DNA of 64,000 bases from Nautilus pompilius (lineage: Eukaryota > Mollusca > Cephalopoda > Nautilida > Nautilidae). A program made the translations under genes and the position numbers. The stretch is taken from positions 310,001-374,000 of the forward strand of contig JACATO010000605.1 in NCBI GenBank assembly GCA_018389105.1, written 5' to 3'. Of this stretch, positions 36,251 to 49,232 are shown one piece after another (positions within the stretch are counted from its first letter, which is position 1; every line of letters starts with the position of its first letter). The notes below the pieces were generated by a model. That model was not told where the DNA came from and did not search any database. It was given only the letters and a program-made list of their open reading frames with translations.

Positions 36251-36553
36251 ACAGTGCTCATCATTAATAACTATAACTAACAAAAAAATATGTTCCTGTC
36301 TGCAAACTCAAAACTTCTAATTGTTCAGCTTTTTCCAGATGTTTTAGACCTGGAAACATTCTAGTAAATTTATTCTAAACTGTATACTTTATTAAACAGA
36401 ATCATCAGCTTAGATAAATTTATTTCTGTACTGCTTCGAAAATTGTTTGATTAATAATAATTTAATATAAAGCAAACAAAGCACAGTGTGGGTGGTAATT
36501 AAGTACATTTACAAATTCTAAAGGATAAAGTTCTTGCAAAATTGAGGATAGTA

Positions 36554-37995
36554 CTGTTTGGCTATATATTGTGTTTTTCAGCATATAAATCGATACTTTT
36601 TTCCCTCGGAAGTCCAGGCTTCAACTTATCTCCCAAATAGACTTATCTGTGCATAGAGTCATTGAAATTTTAAAATGACAAAATGTGTTATTTTCTAAAG
36701 TAAACTATAACAAAATATAAATCTGTTCATCTGAAACAAACTACAGAAGCTACTGCCCAGAATGTTTGCTGTTTGGGTGAGCAATTCACTGTTAATGCAC
36801 TCACTGAAGCTTGCGAAATTGTCAAATCAATAACAAGCGCATGCTCACCAATTACATTCTATCTATAATTTTCAATCCTAATTACATGTATAAATACCCC
36901 CAACAAATCCTCTGCCTCATCTCAAAATGTCTCCTGTAAAGTCACGCAAGTCAATCATGGCAGCTTCTAAGCTGGAAGTTGGTAAGTTCACCAAAGAAAA
37001 TGGTGGTAACATGTCCGTGCACAGGAAATACAGTGTCAACGAGAAATGTGTTAGAGACTGGTGTAAAATAAAGGATACATTACTGACTATGAAGAAAACC
37101 AAGAAGGCAAATCATGGCTACAAGGCTAAGTGGACTAACATTGAGGATAAGTTGGAGGAATATGTGCTAACCCAACGTGCTGCATGTCATGAACTTTGTA
37201 TTGTACATCTGAAACTAAAGGCCAAACAAATCACAACTGATGATTGCTGTCTTTATATTTCTCCCTGTCTTCCGCTGGTGTACAGCATTTACCATGGTGG
37301 TTCTCAGAAATGTGTACTATATCATCCAATCAGAGAAAAGCTGGTCAAGTTGACCTTTGTATTGGCCTAGTTGTGAACCCCAAATGTTGGATATCTTGAG
37401 ACTGAGTTAAATATCAACTTGTGCTTTAAAAAATGAATTTGTGAGTTATATATTTTAATTTGAGTGTGTTGATATCTCAAAATCAAATAAAAGTATTGAA
37501 GATAGATAAAACCGGCACATTTGGCATTTTAAAGTAAGTGATTCAACATAGCACAAATGACACGGGATCACCTGATGATCACTGATATCATTCAGTGATT
37601 AAAAATATATGCTGGGCTTTCAATATCAGAACTAATGATAACATGTGCAGTTTGTTTCATCTTCCAGATAAATGGGATATTTAAATAGTTTTTAAACAAG
37701 TTTGTAATCATCGAGAGATATATCAGCCCACAAAGTAATTCAATCATATGCACAAATATCTTATTAATATTCATGAGCCTGAAAGTACCATAGACAGTAA
37801 TGCAATGTGACAGTGTTATGAAGGATTTGACACATTGTTCTAACTGGTTGAAAGTCTGGCTAACTACCATAGTTGATTCAGCCTTGTGTTATACTCCAAA
37901 TCTACTTACCTATGAATGATGGAAATAAATATTGGAAAGCTAGCCAATTTGACTTATACTTCACACCAACTTATATGCCAAAAAATATGATACAG
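36554..37995 (+). mobile_element. pogo-family element, 1.44 kb
   Basis: The left end CTGTTTGGCTATATATTGTG leads into 'ttcagcatataaatcgatac'. The inverse of the right end, CTGTATCATATTTTTTGGCATATAAGTTGG, aligns to it with a short gap, and TA flanks both ends (36552-36553 and 37996-37997). It encloses the N-terminal half of a pogo transposase on the + strand. The catalytic half has been deleted or replaced. Confidence 0.65.
36927..37370 (+). pseudogene. pogo transposase N-terminal fragment (CENP-B-like DNA-binding region)
   Basis: A 147-codon open frame starting at ATG 36927. Residues 5-50 read RKSIMAASKLEVGKF, then GGNMSVHRKYSVNEKCVRDW, the first helix-turn-helix of pogo/Tigger proteins. Residues 57-106 read KKTKKANHGYKAKWTNIEDK, then a Glu-Glu-Tyr and LTQRAACHE, then HLKLKAKQI, the start of the CENP-B-type second domain. 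From about residue 107 the similarity stops and the C-terminal 40 residues are unrelated. There is no DDE domain. An open frame of this length without stops could be recent decay or, less likely, retention of a DNA-binding domain. The same subfamily is at 12.7 kb. Confidence 0.75.
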
Positions 37996-38189
37996 TATTT
38001 TACCTGATACACAAATGTTCAGAAATATTGAATGTTTCTAATCAGATTATTGTTTCTTATTTTATTAATACATAGTTAACATGACATTTAGTAAAACAGA
38101 TTGAACACTAATTTTGTTGTGCCAAAGATCAATCTGAACAATGGAAACAACTCTGATGAGAGAGCATAGTGCTGCTACTAGAGAATATC

Positions 38190-38425
38190 ACTTGTCCTGC
38201 ATTACAAGCGGTCTCCCACACTTTTAACTTTAGCAGGGAAAACTCTAGTAGAACTCTTCATTTTTAGATGTTGGAGGAAACTATATTTCCAGAGAAAACC
38301 CACGTGACCATTTGGGTGAAGAAGAGTGAAAAGAAACCATACCATGGAGGTACATCAGACTGTGTCGATCCCATCTGGGAATCCCCTTTAGTCTTGGCAT
38401 CTAGTAGTTTAATTATTGGAGGCTA
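38190..38425 (-). mobile_element. tRNA-like SINE, copy 4
   Basis: On the - strand the shared body 'tttcctccaacatctaaaaatgaagagttcta' and 'ccctgctaaagtt' are clear. The tRNA-like head near 38420 ('ttaaactactagatgccaag') is degraded. It belongs to the same family as copies at 4.3, 10.8, 17.3 and 36.0 kb. Confidence 0.6.
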
Positions 38426-40887
38426 CATGCAATTTGTTTCTAAAGGAAAAAGAAAAGTGTTCATGTATTATTTGTAAGATAGGTTCATGCATATGCATTT
38501 CTTGTGTAATGCCACTGTTGATGTTATGTAAGTGATGCATAAAAGTATGAACATATTACACTACATCATGTGTGTGTCTAAATATGTCATATGGATTCTG
38601 CCAAATCATCAAAGATACTACACAGTAGGTTGGTTTTGTTAGAAATTGATTCATTCATAAACTATATACCAGCTGAGTTTGTTTAGCTGAATTATTGAAA
38701 ATGTAGATAAACCTGGTAGTTTTTTCTTTGTGGCCTTAGCAGCCATTTCAAATTCTTTTGTGTCACTTCTCCATGTGGTGAGGCAGCAATCAATAAATGG
38801 CTGTTTTAAGCATCAGAATGTAGTATGCAGGTTAAATTGGAAGAAATTGTTTCAGCTGTTGTAGAAAAGGTAGCTTTTCAGAATCTTATATTTTTTAGAA
38901 AAATCCTTATAGGAAAATTATTTTGAGATCAATAATAATTCCTAAAAAATAATCATTTTTTTAAAAAAAAAAATAAAGATTTAAAGAATTTTCTGTTTTA
39001 TACTGGTTTCAATGATTTTTGTAAGTGTACACTCCATTCTTAGATTTAGAATAATGGTAATAATACTTGCATTGTATTATTTATTAATGTAAATCTTTGG
39101 TATGGTTTTCTGTATGTTTGATCTTAAGTTTGGGAAAATACTGTAAAATAGTCTTACCACCATTTACTGAAATAAATCTTTACATCAATTTTTTTACAAG
39201 GATCTGCTAGACAATTTGAAAACATCAGCTTGCCACAAATCAAAATTTGTGGGCATCAAGAATGAGACCTATCATCATCTTAACATCCCAAATATTTCAA
39301 ACTGTGCTTCCTACAAAACCTCAACAACCCACGTGTTCCCTTTGTTGGAAGCTTTGTTAGGTGGACAATTAGAAGTAAAATCCATTCTGTAATTAAATAC
39401 AAGATACCAAATCATATGATTACACGGTAATGCTAATAATTAAAATAATATAAAAAAAGAGTTTATAAACAGTCTCAAAATGATTTCCTAATATAAAAAA
39501 TTTTCATAGCAATCACATAGATTCTTCACAATTTTAACTTGTGACTACAGGTGGGTAACTGGCATTATTTTCCTGACATCACACAACGGAGAAACCCTGT
39601 GATTATTTTGAGTCTTTCATAAGTCATTTTATAATCGCGGACAAATGTCTTCTTTCGGAAGAAATTATTTTGAATTTCTTAAGTCTGCCAGCAGGTTGGG
39701 ATAAAAAATGACAAATGAATTTTAATGTTTCTAACTCCAACTGTCTCAGGGTTAAGACATTTTTAATATTATTATTATTCATCTACTATTACAGGTATAA
39801 ACACAGAAAAGAATTTAAAAAACGAAGTTATGGGTTAAAATAAATTGCACCTGGATTTTAGAAATGTTAAGTGAGTGTGAATTAAATCCCTGGCCAGCAT
39901 CTGATAGAAGCTTAACAGTACTAATTAACACAACAGATATAAATAAGTAAGTTTCAGTGGTATATTGGCCAGATTATACTCTTGCACAATTTCGTTTCTG
40001 AAAACTTTAGTGACTTTGGTCATCTAATTTGCCCAGTCTAGAGATGGAATTATTTGTTCTAGATTTTGAAAAAAGAATAGTTTTGATCCTCCTTATTAAA
40101 TGTGTTGTACATATAGTATTTTAATAACTTTCTTTCTCTGATTATTTGCATGAAGAAATCAAGTCATGTTCAAAGAAAAGTTTCATTTTATCAGTCTTGC
40201 CATGTTGTTTGGTTTTTATCACTGGGCAGTACTAAATAGGGGGCCATTAAGTTGCTAAGCGGAACAATATTTGCAATATTTTTGACAGTATTTTCACCAC
40301 AGATCAAGAAATGTATCATTTGAGAGACATCCATTTTCCAAGATTTTTCAAAAAGCAAAATATTTGAGTGCTAACTTGTACAACTAAATTGCTTAGCTTA
40401 TTGTACACCTTTTTAATAATCACTAAGGAACACTGTATAGCTTAGTTTGTTAAAAACAACAATGAACATTAAATGAAAGTTCAATATTATTACAGTTTAT
40501 GAATCTAAAGTGATATATTTATGGTCAGACTTCTCTAAATAGTGAACGTGTGTAACCTTGTTCCAAGACAGGGTTTCTATTGAAATGGCTGAAAAATTCT
40601 GTTTCAGTTGGATTTTAAGGGTACAGATTGGAATTATAAACTGAAATAAAACCAGCTTATGAATATTTTGTTGTCTTGAGAAAATATCAGTTTATAAATA
40701 TATTTTTTCAGTAATATAGATGAGGGGCTCCTCCAAATGGGGATTCAGTGACTCTGGCCTACCCACACAGTCATCCACTACCTGTATAGTTTTATAAAAT
40801 ACATAAATTAATTTTAAAGGGTTAAATAAATGTAATTTGTACCATATAACAAAGAATCAGTCAAAAATGAATACCTTAATTAATTTA

Positions 40888-41631
40888 CATGGGGTGACCA
40901 TAAAGTTACTTCCTGTAGTCAGTTGCTCATAACACACACTAACACTGAAGTAAGTGTGCACACACGGGGTCATGGGGAATACATCCCCAGAGTTTTCAGA
41001 CTTTGCCACTGGGTGGCGCCACAACATGCTATGTAAACTTGATTCTCTCTCTCTCTCTTTTTTTTTTTTTTTTTGTTTCCCCATTTTTTTTTTCTCTGGA
41101 TCAGCAGGAAGCAGTCTTTTGCATCTTGTATAGGAACAACTTTAGTGTCATAGGTGTCACCTCCCACAGTTTGTTGAGATAGATTGGTAAACCTGGCAAC
41201 TTGATGGTTGCTGTATTGATTTCTGATGACACTTGTTGAACTTCCACAGGCGTAAAGGTGGGCACCCTGATTGTGGTAGTTTGGCCACAGATCCTGTATC
41301 TTCAAATTTACACGTGCAATTACACAAGCCACTTCTGTCATCATAAATGTGAAGCTGCCTCTTCATTACATTCACAGCTATGGAAAAATTTCACGAGTGC
41401 TATGCAGTCTTGTGAAGAAACTTTGTTTTCAGGCAAACTGACGCACATGGTGGCTCTAAGTTTATATATATAGAGAGAAAAAACAGGTGACATCACACAA
41501 TGCAAGTACAAAATTTGGAAATGTATTCATCATGACACTGTTTGTATACACACTTATTTCCATTAACACGTGCATTATGGTTTGGGAGTTATAAACAATT
41601 AACTGTAAGAAGTAACTTTATAGTCAACTGG
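40888..41631 (-). mobile_element. Deleted mariner-like element, 0.74 kb
   Basis: The inverted ends share 'ATAAAGTTACTTC': the left reads GGGGTGACCATAAAGTTACT and the inverse of the right CAGTTGACTATAAAGTTACT. TA flanks both ends. On the - strand, remnants of an N-terminal transposase are visible: ENKVSSQDCIALVKFF, CKFEDTGSVAKLPQSG and a further fragment to about 40970. The 'KFEETGSV' type of helix-turn-helix is common in invertebrate Tc1/mariner proteins. No catalytic domain remains, so the element is non-autonomous. A pyrimidine tract (CT)n(T)n at 41041-41095 interrupts it. Confidence 0.65.
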
Positions 41632-42539
41632 TATTTATTAAAAGAAGAAAATCTTTGAAATGTCAAGAAAAATTGTAGGATTTCCAGAATGTATTTCTGC
41701 CAATGATCATGGATGAAGTTATTAATCTAAAATTAAAACTGTTGCAGTTTTTAAATACATGTTACATTTATTAGCACGTACGTTCTTCCATGAGAAAACG
41801 CCCTTTTAGAAAATTAGGTCATGTGCAGAATCTTTCAAGCAACCACCGACAAGACCGACCATCTTTCTGCCCACCATTCTGGTTGGAATGATGAAAACAA
41901 ATAGTGTGGTGTGAATATTTTCGCTAAAGCAGCAGCAAACAGAAGAAAATATCTTTACGATCAATATTCCAAATTTACTGCCAATAATACAACTCAGTTT
42001 TCCAATGACTGGTAAATTAATGCCTGCGTATTGATTTTATTTCTCCTAAGATCTGGTTGAGTGGGAATTGTAGAGTTCAAATCAGATATATCAGCATAGC
42101 TTTTATGACTCTTTGTTAAATGACTCTTCTTTATGTATGCAGTACCTGCACATCAAGAGAAAACAGTCATTAAATTAATTATTAAAAAGAAATGTTCAGC
42201 CTTCCTTTTTGTTATTTTTTTTAAAAGAAATATCTAAAACAAAACCCGGTGGTGATGATGATGACGATAATGATAATCTTTAAAAGTACTATAGCCCAGT
42301 TGATAAAGTCATCTTTAATGAAGTCCCACAACACGAAAGAACTCTCAGAAGAAACAGAACCCAACCCAAACTACATTGATATGTTCTTCAAGAGTAATAT
42401 GCTAATATACATGCACTGACCAACAGATTATACATAAGAAACCTGAGATATTTCATTGATAAGTGCACAATCATGGCTAACTAATTTTACATGTGAGATG
42501 GTTAAAAACAGTGTAAACCTTTATGATTTTGGATAAACT

Positions 42540-42874
42540 CAGCAGTTCCCAAACTAGGGGTTGAAACCAGAAGAGATGTGGTTCTGAAGCCAGCCAGTAT
42601 CATGATTATTTTCACTGGAAATTTAATCTTTTGACTGCTTTTGGTGAGAGAGAGATCTACACCAGAGTACTGCCTGCACAGCAACTTTCCAGCTCCACAT
42701 CCATGCCTCAACATACCTAGTTGTGTTATTTAATCTTTTCTCCAAAATATTCCAGAAGAGCAAGCCCCCATCTCTCCCCTTGCAAGGCAGGTGCCTTGAT
42801 GCTGGAAGTTGGGATCACAAGAATTTGTCACAGTGTTAATGGGGTTATACTGAGATAAAGATTGGGAAGTGCTG
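42540..42874. mobile_element. hAT-type MITE, 335 bp
   Basis: The left end CAGCAGTTCCCAAACTA and the inverse of the right end, CAGCACTTCCCAATCTT, are classic hAT termini. The flanking 8 bases are gataaact and gattaacc, a target duplication with two mismatches. There is no coding capacity; the ORF across it is incidental. Confidence 0.75.
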
Positions 42875-44872
42875 GATTAACCCATTCTCAACTGATATGC
42901 CCAAGAGGAGATATAAGTCTCTTTACATTTTCAGTTGAGTATGTTTGTATTTAGTATATATGTAAAATTATGTGCTATCAAGAAATTTATCTGACAGCAA
43001 TAAACCAGCAAGGAATAGAATTAGTTAGAAAGTATATACTTCCCCCTTTTCCTATTAATCCAGCTCAGTATTAGTTTCTAACCTGGCTGTAAAATTTTCA
43101 TGGCGCCAGTGAATGGATGATCTACTTGTACTTTGTGGAACAAAATACTTTCATTCAAGAAATATTATCTGGGTTCTTTGCAATGATTTCTGCAGTTCAA
43201 TAAATAGACCTTCAATTTGCAATATAGTTCTCTTTATTTTAATACTGCAGTACACAGGTTTTGAATATTAAAAAATTTAAAAGCTAATGGAGATAAAATT
43301 AAACTAAGGAAGAGAATCTGATTGTGATCTCCTGTTACTGCATTTTGATAGTTTGTTTGTTTGTTTTTTTTTAATTTTAATCAATGTTTAACAAAATGTG
43401 AAAAAATAAATTGTAAATAGTAGTAAAAGGTCACCTTAATTTTAAGGTCAATTTTTAAAGTTCAAACAGATGCTGCAATCTAAGGTACTGGTAGGCGTAC
43501 ATAAAATTAACCATTAGCACCTGTGACTATAGGATGATTTTGTATTAGAATTGGTTGGTGATGGCTCTGCCTTTCTCAAGAGGTATGTTTAGCTGGCAAC
43601 TTGTCTCTGACGGCCCTGAGTGGGGATAGGTTTTGGAAGATTTTTCAGTCTCCACAATTCTGACCTCGTGGACAATCAGAACAGAAGAGAGATATCTCTT
43701 TTCTTTACCTAATTGAGACCTGTCCATGTTGTAGATTTTGATCATTTCCAACAATTACTGCTCAAGAATAAGGGAATAAGGGGTATTGTCTCTCATAGTC
43801 ATTGTGGCCATTAACAATAACTTGTCCTATAGAAAATTCAGCAGCTTTGAATATGATAGGAATTGAGCATTGGTGGAGACGGGGTTCATATTGGTTTCAC
43901 TACATATTTATAGTAGCAGCTGTTACACTAAGTCAACAAGAATTAATGACATTTATACTGATATGCTTTTCTTACAAGCTGAAAACTGCAAAAGATTCAT
44001 ATTTTAGATCCAGATAAGTCTTGTTTCTGGTGATAGATATGGATGCCCCATAAAAAATATGAGATCATCTATCAGATTGATTTTGTTCAAGCATCCCTGC
44101 AAGATAAAGGTTTAGAATTTAGCTAAAAAAATTGCAGGATTTGTTATTTTATTTGCAATGACTACTGATTATAAAATAGGTGGATGTTATTTTTTTTAAT
44201 ACCATTTTCATGTTATTAAGAGTAACTTCATCATCATCATCATCATAGAAATGGCAAATGGTTCTGAACCTCACAATAATTTGCTGTTAAGATGTTGAAT
44301 AAAAGGATCAGTGTTTACTGGAAAAGGATCAAACTTCTCACTTGCAGAGTTGTCTAACAGGAAGACTGAGCCAATTCAACATTTTTTCCCTTAATCTCAA
44401 GAGTTTGAAGTTAGTGTCTTCCAACTACATTTTGTTACATAAAATTCATGAAATTACTGATAATCTGTTTCAGCTGTCTTGCTAGGTGTGGTAGTGACTC
44501 TGATAATCCTTACCTGGAGTTTGTTGATTGCGCTGAATATTGGCCTTCATAAGCTTTTGAACCATGCTAGGGTGCGCTGTATTTACAACTGTAGAAAATA
44601 TTCTGGCGCTACTTTTATTTTTTCTGTTTGAGATAACTTTTTTTTCCTTCTGATGCAAGTATCTTTAATCAAAGGGCGGGGGGGGGGGCAAAATAGACAG
44701 CTGTTTTTTACTCAATTATATTACTGGCTCTAATTACTACTAGTGCACTGTTCCCAACAAACAACTGCTTAACTTTATATATTAATTTTTGTCATTGAAG
44801 CAGCCTACACTTCTAAGCAGGTGACACTTGGCACTGCTAGAGTTAAAGAAAATCTTAGATACTAAAAGCAAG

Positions 44873-47825
44873 CTGCACAGTTCACGAAATGGGTAATTAA
44901 CTTTCCTAATTCATGAAATGGACAATACCAATATTGCCCATTTCATGAAATAGGCATGTGCCAAGCAGGAAGTGTTTACTGACATCCCACATGCTCTCTC
45001 ACGTTGTATTTATCTCATGAATTGGACAAACCACCTCCACAGTTCATGAAATACAGAACCTATCAACGGAATAGATAAATTATGACCTAATCCCAGCTTT
45101 AACATATTTAAAATATGAAATGAACCATAAACACTGTTGTAGACTATACAATACTTATCAAAAACTAGTATCCAGTAATTACATTCTCTAAGAAGACCTG
45201 ATGTAGTTCCCAGTAGCAAATCATCATAATGTATTGACCATCACCTAGGTCCATTACACAATACATATAGTTTGCCAATTAATCACTGCCAACATCTAAA
45301 ACCAGCCTTCAGACAGGAGCATTGCTTGGTAAGGCAGGTACTCACTCCTACAGGAAAATTTTGTGAGAGCATGGGCACGTACTATCTCTCAGATGCTAAG
45401 CTGCTCTGATGGAACTTCTCATCTTTCAGACCATAAAATTATATGAATTCCAACTGATTCTGAGCCACTTTTCCTTTGATGCCTCTACTCCTCGAGCCAA
45501 TCATGCAGTCAGACTCTTTGACTGGTAGCATCACTCCAGTAACCTTTCGTGTGTTGGCTTTGCTGCAGTGAAACGGAGACTGGCACGGTGGCATTGTCAC
45601 CTGTTCCTAGACCTCTAAGGGATCGAGTACTGCAAGTAGTAGCATCACAAGGAATAGGTAGGTGATCAGTGCAGCTGCCTCACATGCAGTCTATGAAGGG
45701 AGGGAGGTGAAAACATTGATTAACCTATAAGAATTTTAAAATAAAAAAAACTGGAATAATTAATACACTTATAAACTGACTTGTGTACACAGCCAATTTT
45801 GGGAGTCTGTGCAAAGAAATATCTAAGGGTTTATTAACTATTTACTGAAATCTCGCAAAGTGACTGCAGCACAGCCACTGCCGAACCAGTTTCCTAGAGG
45901 ACTACCCACGAGTGAAATAATTTTGTGCATCCATCTGACTTTAGCAGTAACTGTGACCTTGTGTGAATGAAGCTTTAGTAAGTTAAAATTAATCAAACCA
46001 AATCTGAGGTCACCAGGAACAGCTTTCAAATCTGGCAATCTTCTTCATTCAACCTATAGCATCATAAAGATTACAGACTATGATAAAATAATCAATCAAC
46101 TCTTGCTTTGCTAATGACTTGAAAAGTTGTTTTACAGTGATATATGGCTCTTGACACTACTGGTGTACATATAATTTAGAATTTGTTTGTTTAACAATAT
46201 AATTAATATAAAAGTATTAATTTACTCAAATATTGTCATAACCCATAAGAAATTCTTTCGATTGCCTTTGTCTTTAGGTAGCTTAAATAAAGCCTATAAA
46301 AAATCAAAAGTTGTCATTTTTGTAGATGAGGTTTTTTTCAAAAGTCAAAACAATTTAAACAACTATAGTCAATATATCCCAACAAAGGATGCAGAGTTGC
46401 ATAGTTACAGCACTGACTGTGAGCTATCATTCTGTTGCCATGGCAAATAATTCATTCCCTGTTTGGCTACCTCCCTCATACACTTTGCAGGGTTTTCTTG
46501 TTATGTGATATCATTATTTGTTGATAGGGAGTCTGCGATGGGTATTATGGACTCACTGAGGTTAACAGTAGGTGTGCTGGCACCAAATCTGGATGCGGTG
46601 GCAACAGTTTGCATGGTAGGGTCACTTGGTGGGGTACTGGCTGGTGACTGTTAGGAGCAGGGACACTGAGAGTAGTAGTAGGAATCTTCCTCAGCTTGTC
46701 CTTCAACTTCTCTTCCATTACACCTGTACCAAGACAGTTGAGGAATTTAGCTAGTAATGTGGAAGTGAGCCAGGTTTGTTAGCAGTCCAAGTTTTTGGTC
46801 AGGCCACAAGCTTGAATCGCATGTCACCAGTCACTCGTTCCACTGATCCCTGGCTTTGAGGTGACATGGTTGTCCATTCACAAAAACCAACTCTAGTCTG
46901 TTCTTCAATAACCTGTGTGGTAAACTCACATCTGTTATCTGACTGTAGAATATGCGGTGCGTCAGAGTCTAGAAAGATCAGTAAATAGTTCATGAGCCAC
47001 CTTTGTTGCCTTCTTGGACTAAAGCGGAGCCATGTTGAAGTTTGTCAAGTACTCCATGTAATTTGGATAAACCACTAACTTCCATCTTGCATAATCTGCA
47101 TGTACACCTATCCAGCTAGCCACACTAATTGCCATCCCTCTCAGTAATAGGTCTGGTGACTCCGGATGCTGTTTCTCCTGTGGATCTCTTCTCAATTTTC
47201 ACACTTGTGATGTATTCCCAGACAAGGGATCATGGGATGCTGGTGTGCTGGTCCTGAATCTTCTTGAGGGTTGTCTTCTCTCCACTATGACCAGTTTTCA
47301 CATGCAGCATCGGATGGTATTCAGCTCACATTCCTTGGTTATCATATGCTTATCCTTGTTCTTGGCTACTTTATTAACACCGCCAGGGAATTTCGGTAAA
47401 TGAGTTTAAGAATGTGGTAATCTTCTCTTGGAAGGCTTTTGCTTGTGTTTCCATACCTGGGATGTCAATATCACACTGTTCCTATGCAGAACCCCACAGG
47501 GACTGACAGGAGGATATAATGCCTTCCATACTGATAGTGATACAGTAAATGTCTTGTACAGTATCAGCTAGGGTGTCATAAGCTGTCAAATGTTAACTAA
47601 TTATTGATTCATCTCAATGTAAACCACATGAAATGTTGTTTGCATGGATGAAAATTTATGTTTTTTTGCACATCATTGTCCATTTCATGAAATAGGCAAA
47701 GACCGACTTGCAGTTTTGCTCATTTCATGAACTGTGCAGATAAGTTGCTTATTTCATGAATTGGCGAGATAAAATCCCCAATTCACAAAATGGGCAATTT
47801 CACAGATTGGGTGTAACACATATAC
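44873..47825 (-). mobile_element. Ginger2-like transposon, copy 2, truncated at the left end
   Basis: Directly repeats 31568-34508 with roughly 20-25 substitutions and small indels in 2.95 kb, so about 99% identical. The left terminal about 50 bp, including the TGTTACA terminus, are missing. The junction is at 'agcaagc|tgcacag'. The right end keeps GGGTGTAACA and then runs straight into the Tc1 element at 'acatatac'. Loss of one terminus means it cannot transpose by itself. Sequence differences include a 'cctat' insertion near 46290 and a 3-bp insertion near 46784. Confidence 0.85.
46373..47580 (-). pseudogene. Ginger2 integrase-like transposase pseudogene, copy 2
   Basis: It carries the same broken frames as copy 1. 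The integrase fragment with APHILQSDNRCEFTTQVIEE and PQSQGSVERVTGD (46799-46993) is identical in protein sequence to copy 1. Since both copies share the same stops and frameshifts, the decay happened before the duplication. The identical + strand ORF at 46463-46654 is antisense to it. Confidence 0.75.
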
Positions 47826-49096
47826 AGTATTGGAAATAATTATGGAAACAGAAATAACTGGGTATATAATGCAAATAATATGTGGTAGAATCACATTTCA
47901 TTATAAAAATGCCATGCTTCATGTTGTGTTGATATAGTGCACAGTGATTGGGTTTCATGCAAGCAATCAGAAAGTGCCACACCTGGAGAAAGGCTATAAA
48001 AGTATAGGCAGTGATATCATTCTTCTTGGAAGGAAATATCAAATAAGAGTGTAGAAATCAAAGTGTTAGCTAGTGAAGGCTATTCCATGCAGCAGATTGC
48101 AGCCCAACTTCATGTTTCATGAGGAACTGTATGCAAGACTTAGATAAAGATGTGCAAAATTGGTACTGTTGACAATGGACTCAAGGAAGAAAGCCCAAAC
48201 TCTCCAAAAGCAGTGTTAAGTACCTCAGGGTCTGTTCTTTATGTGATAGATAATGTGCCAATAGAGATCTTGCGAATGACTGAGCTGCAAGTGTGGATTT
48301 TAATGTTCCCTCAAGAAAAGTAAGGTACACATTAGTGTGGTCTCAATAGATATGTAGCTGTGCAAAAGCCTTTACTGATGAGAAGCATTCAGATAGCAAG
48401 GCTAAAATTGGAAACAGAAATGAAACAGTGAGATGACCAAACCTGGAAGCTGTTGCTGTTTAGAGATGAATCAAAGTTGTTACTGTTTGGCAATAATCAA
48501 TGGCAGTTTGTTCAAAGGCAGACCAGGAAGCAGAATAACAGTCCACAACAACTACAGTGAAACATAGGGTGGATCAATACAAGTATGGGGCTACTGACTG
48601 CCAACAGGTGCAGGCAGATTCTCATCTAACATGTAATTCTCTCAGGGAGACATCTCATTGAGCGGGATTTGTCTTCCAAGAAGACAATGACACAGAATTC
48701 AGCCAATGTGGTGAAACATCATCTAGAACTTAAATATCTGCTAATGGAACACTCACAAACATGCCTTGTCGTCACTGCCCAAAGTCTTGATATGAAGATC
48801 GTTGAGGCTATATGGGGCTATTTGGCTACTAATAAAGTCTAATGGCAACCAAACACCTGGTGGAAGGTGCTACAGTATATTTGGACATTCCAGTCATACA
48901 TTGATAACCTGAATGGGAGCATGAAAACAAGGGGTCATGCTCTATATAAAGCAAGTGGCTCACATACCAATGCACTGTACAAAGTATTCATTATTTTCTG
49001 TAATAATGCTTTATGTATGTATTATATATGTTTCTCAATTGTAATTACTAATTATTTGTGTATATCCTGTGTTTTCCATAATTATTTCCAATACTG
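47825..49096 (+). mobile_element. Tc1-like transposon, 1.27 kb, complete ends
   Basis: The left end CAGTATTGGAAATAATTATG and the right end are inverse copies (…CATAATTATTTCCAATACTG). TA flanks both ends (47823-47824 and 49097-49098). A TATAAAAG box lies at about 47996. The + strand carries a decayed transposase: FRDESKLLLFGNNQWQF (first Asp), FQEDNDTEFSANVVKHHLE (second Asp) and IVEAIWGYLA at the third position. Several frameshifts occur. It is related to the dead copy at 8.1-8.9 kb. Confidence 0.88.
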
Positions 49097-49232
49097 TATA
49101 TAATTTTTGTATATTTCACTTCTGACAGTTAAACCATCAGTAAGCAGTGAATTATTGTAATAAATGCAAATACTGTAGTTTTGACAGATTTACAATACCA
49201 ATTCTACTGTGGTCAAAGAAACTTAAAATTTG

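Noticed and set aside
38149-38162. Hammerhead-ribozyme-like CTGATGAG core
   Set aside because: No matching GAAA core and no paired stems within a plausible distance.
46430-46446. GTTGCCATGGCAA palindrome as an RFX X-box (and a similar one near 50821)
   Set aside because: The first lies inside a decayed transposon and differs by one base from copy 1; the second is an imperfect single site. No supporting context.
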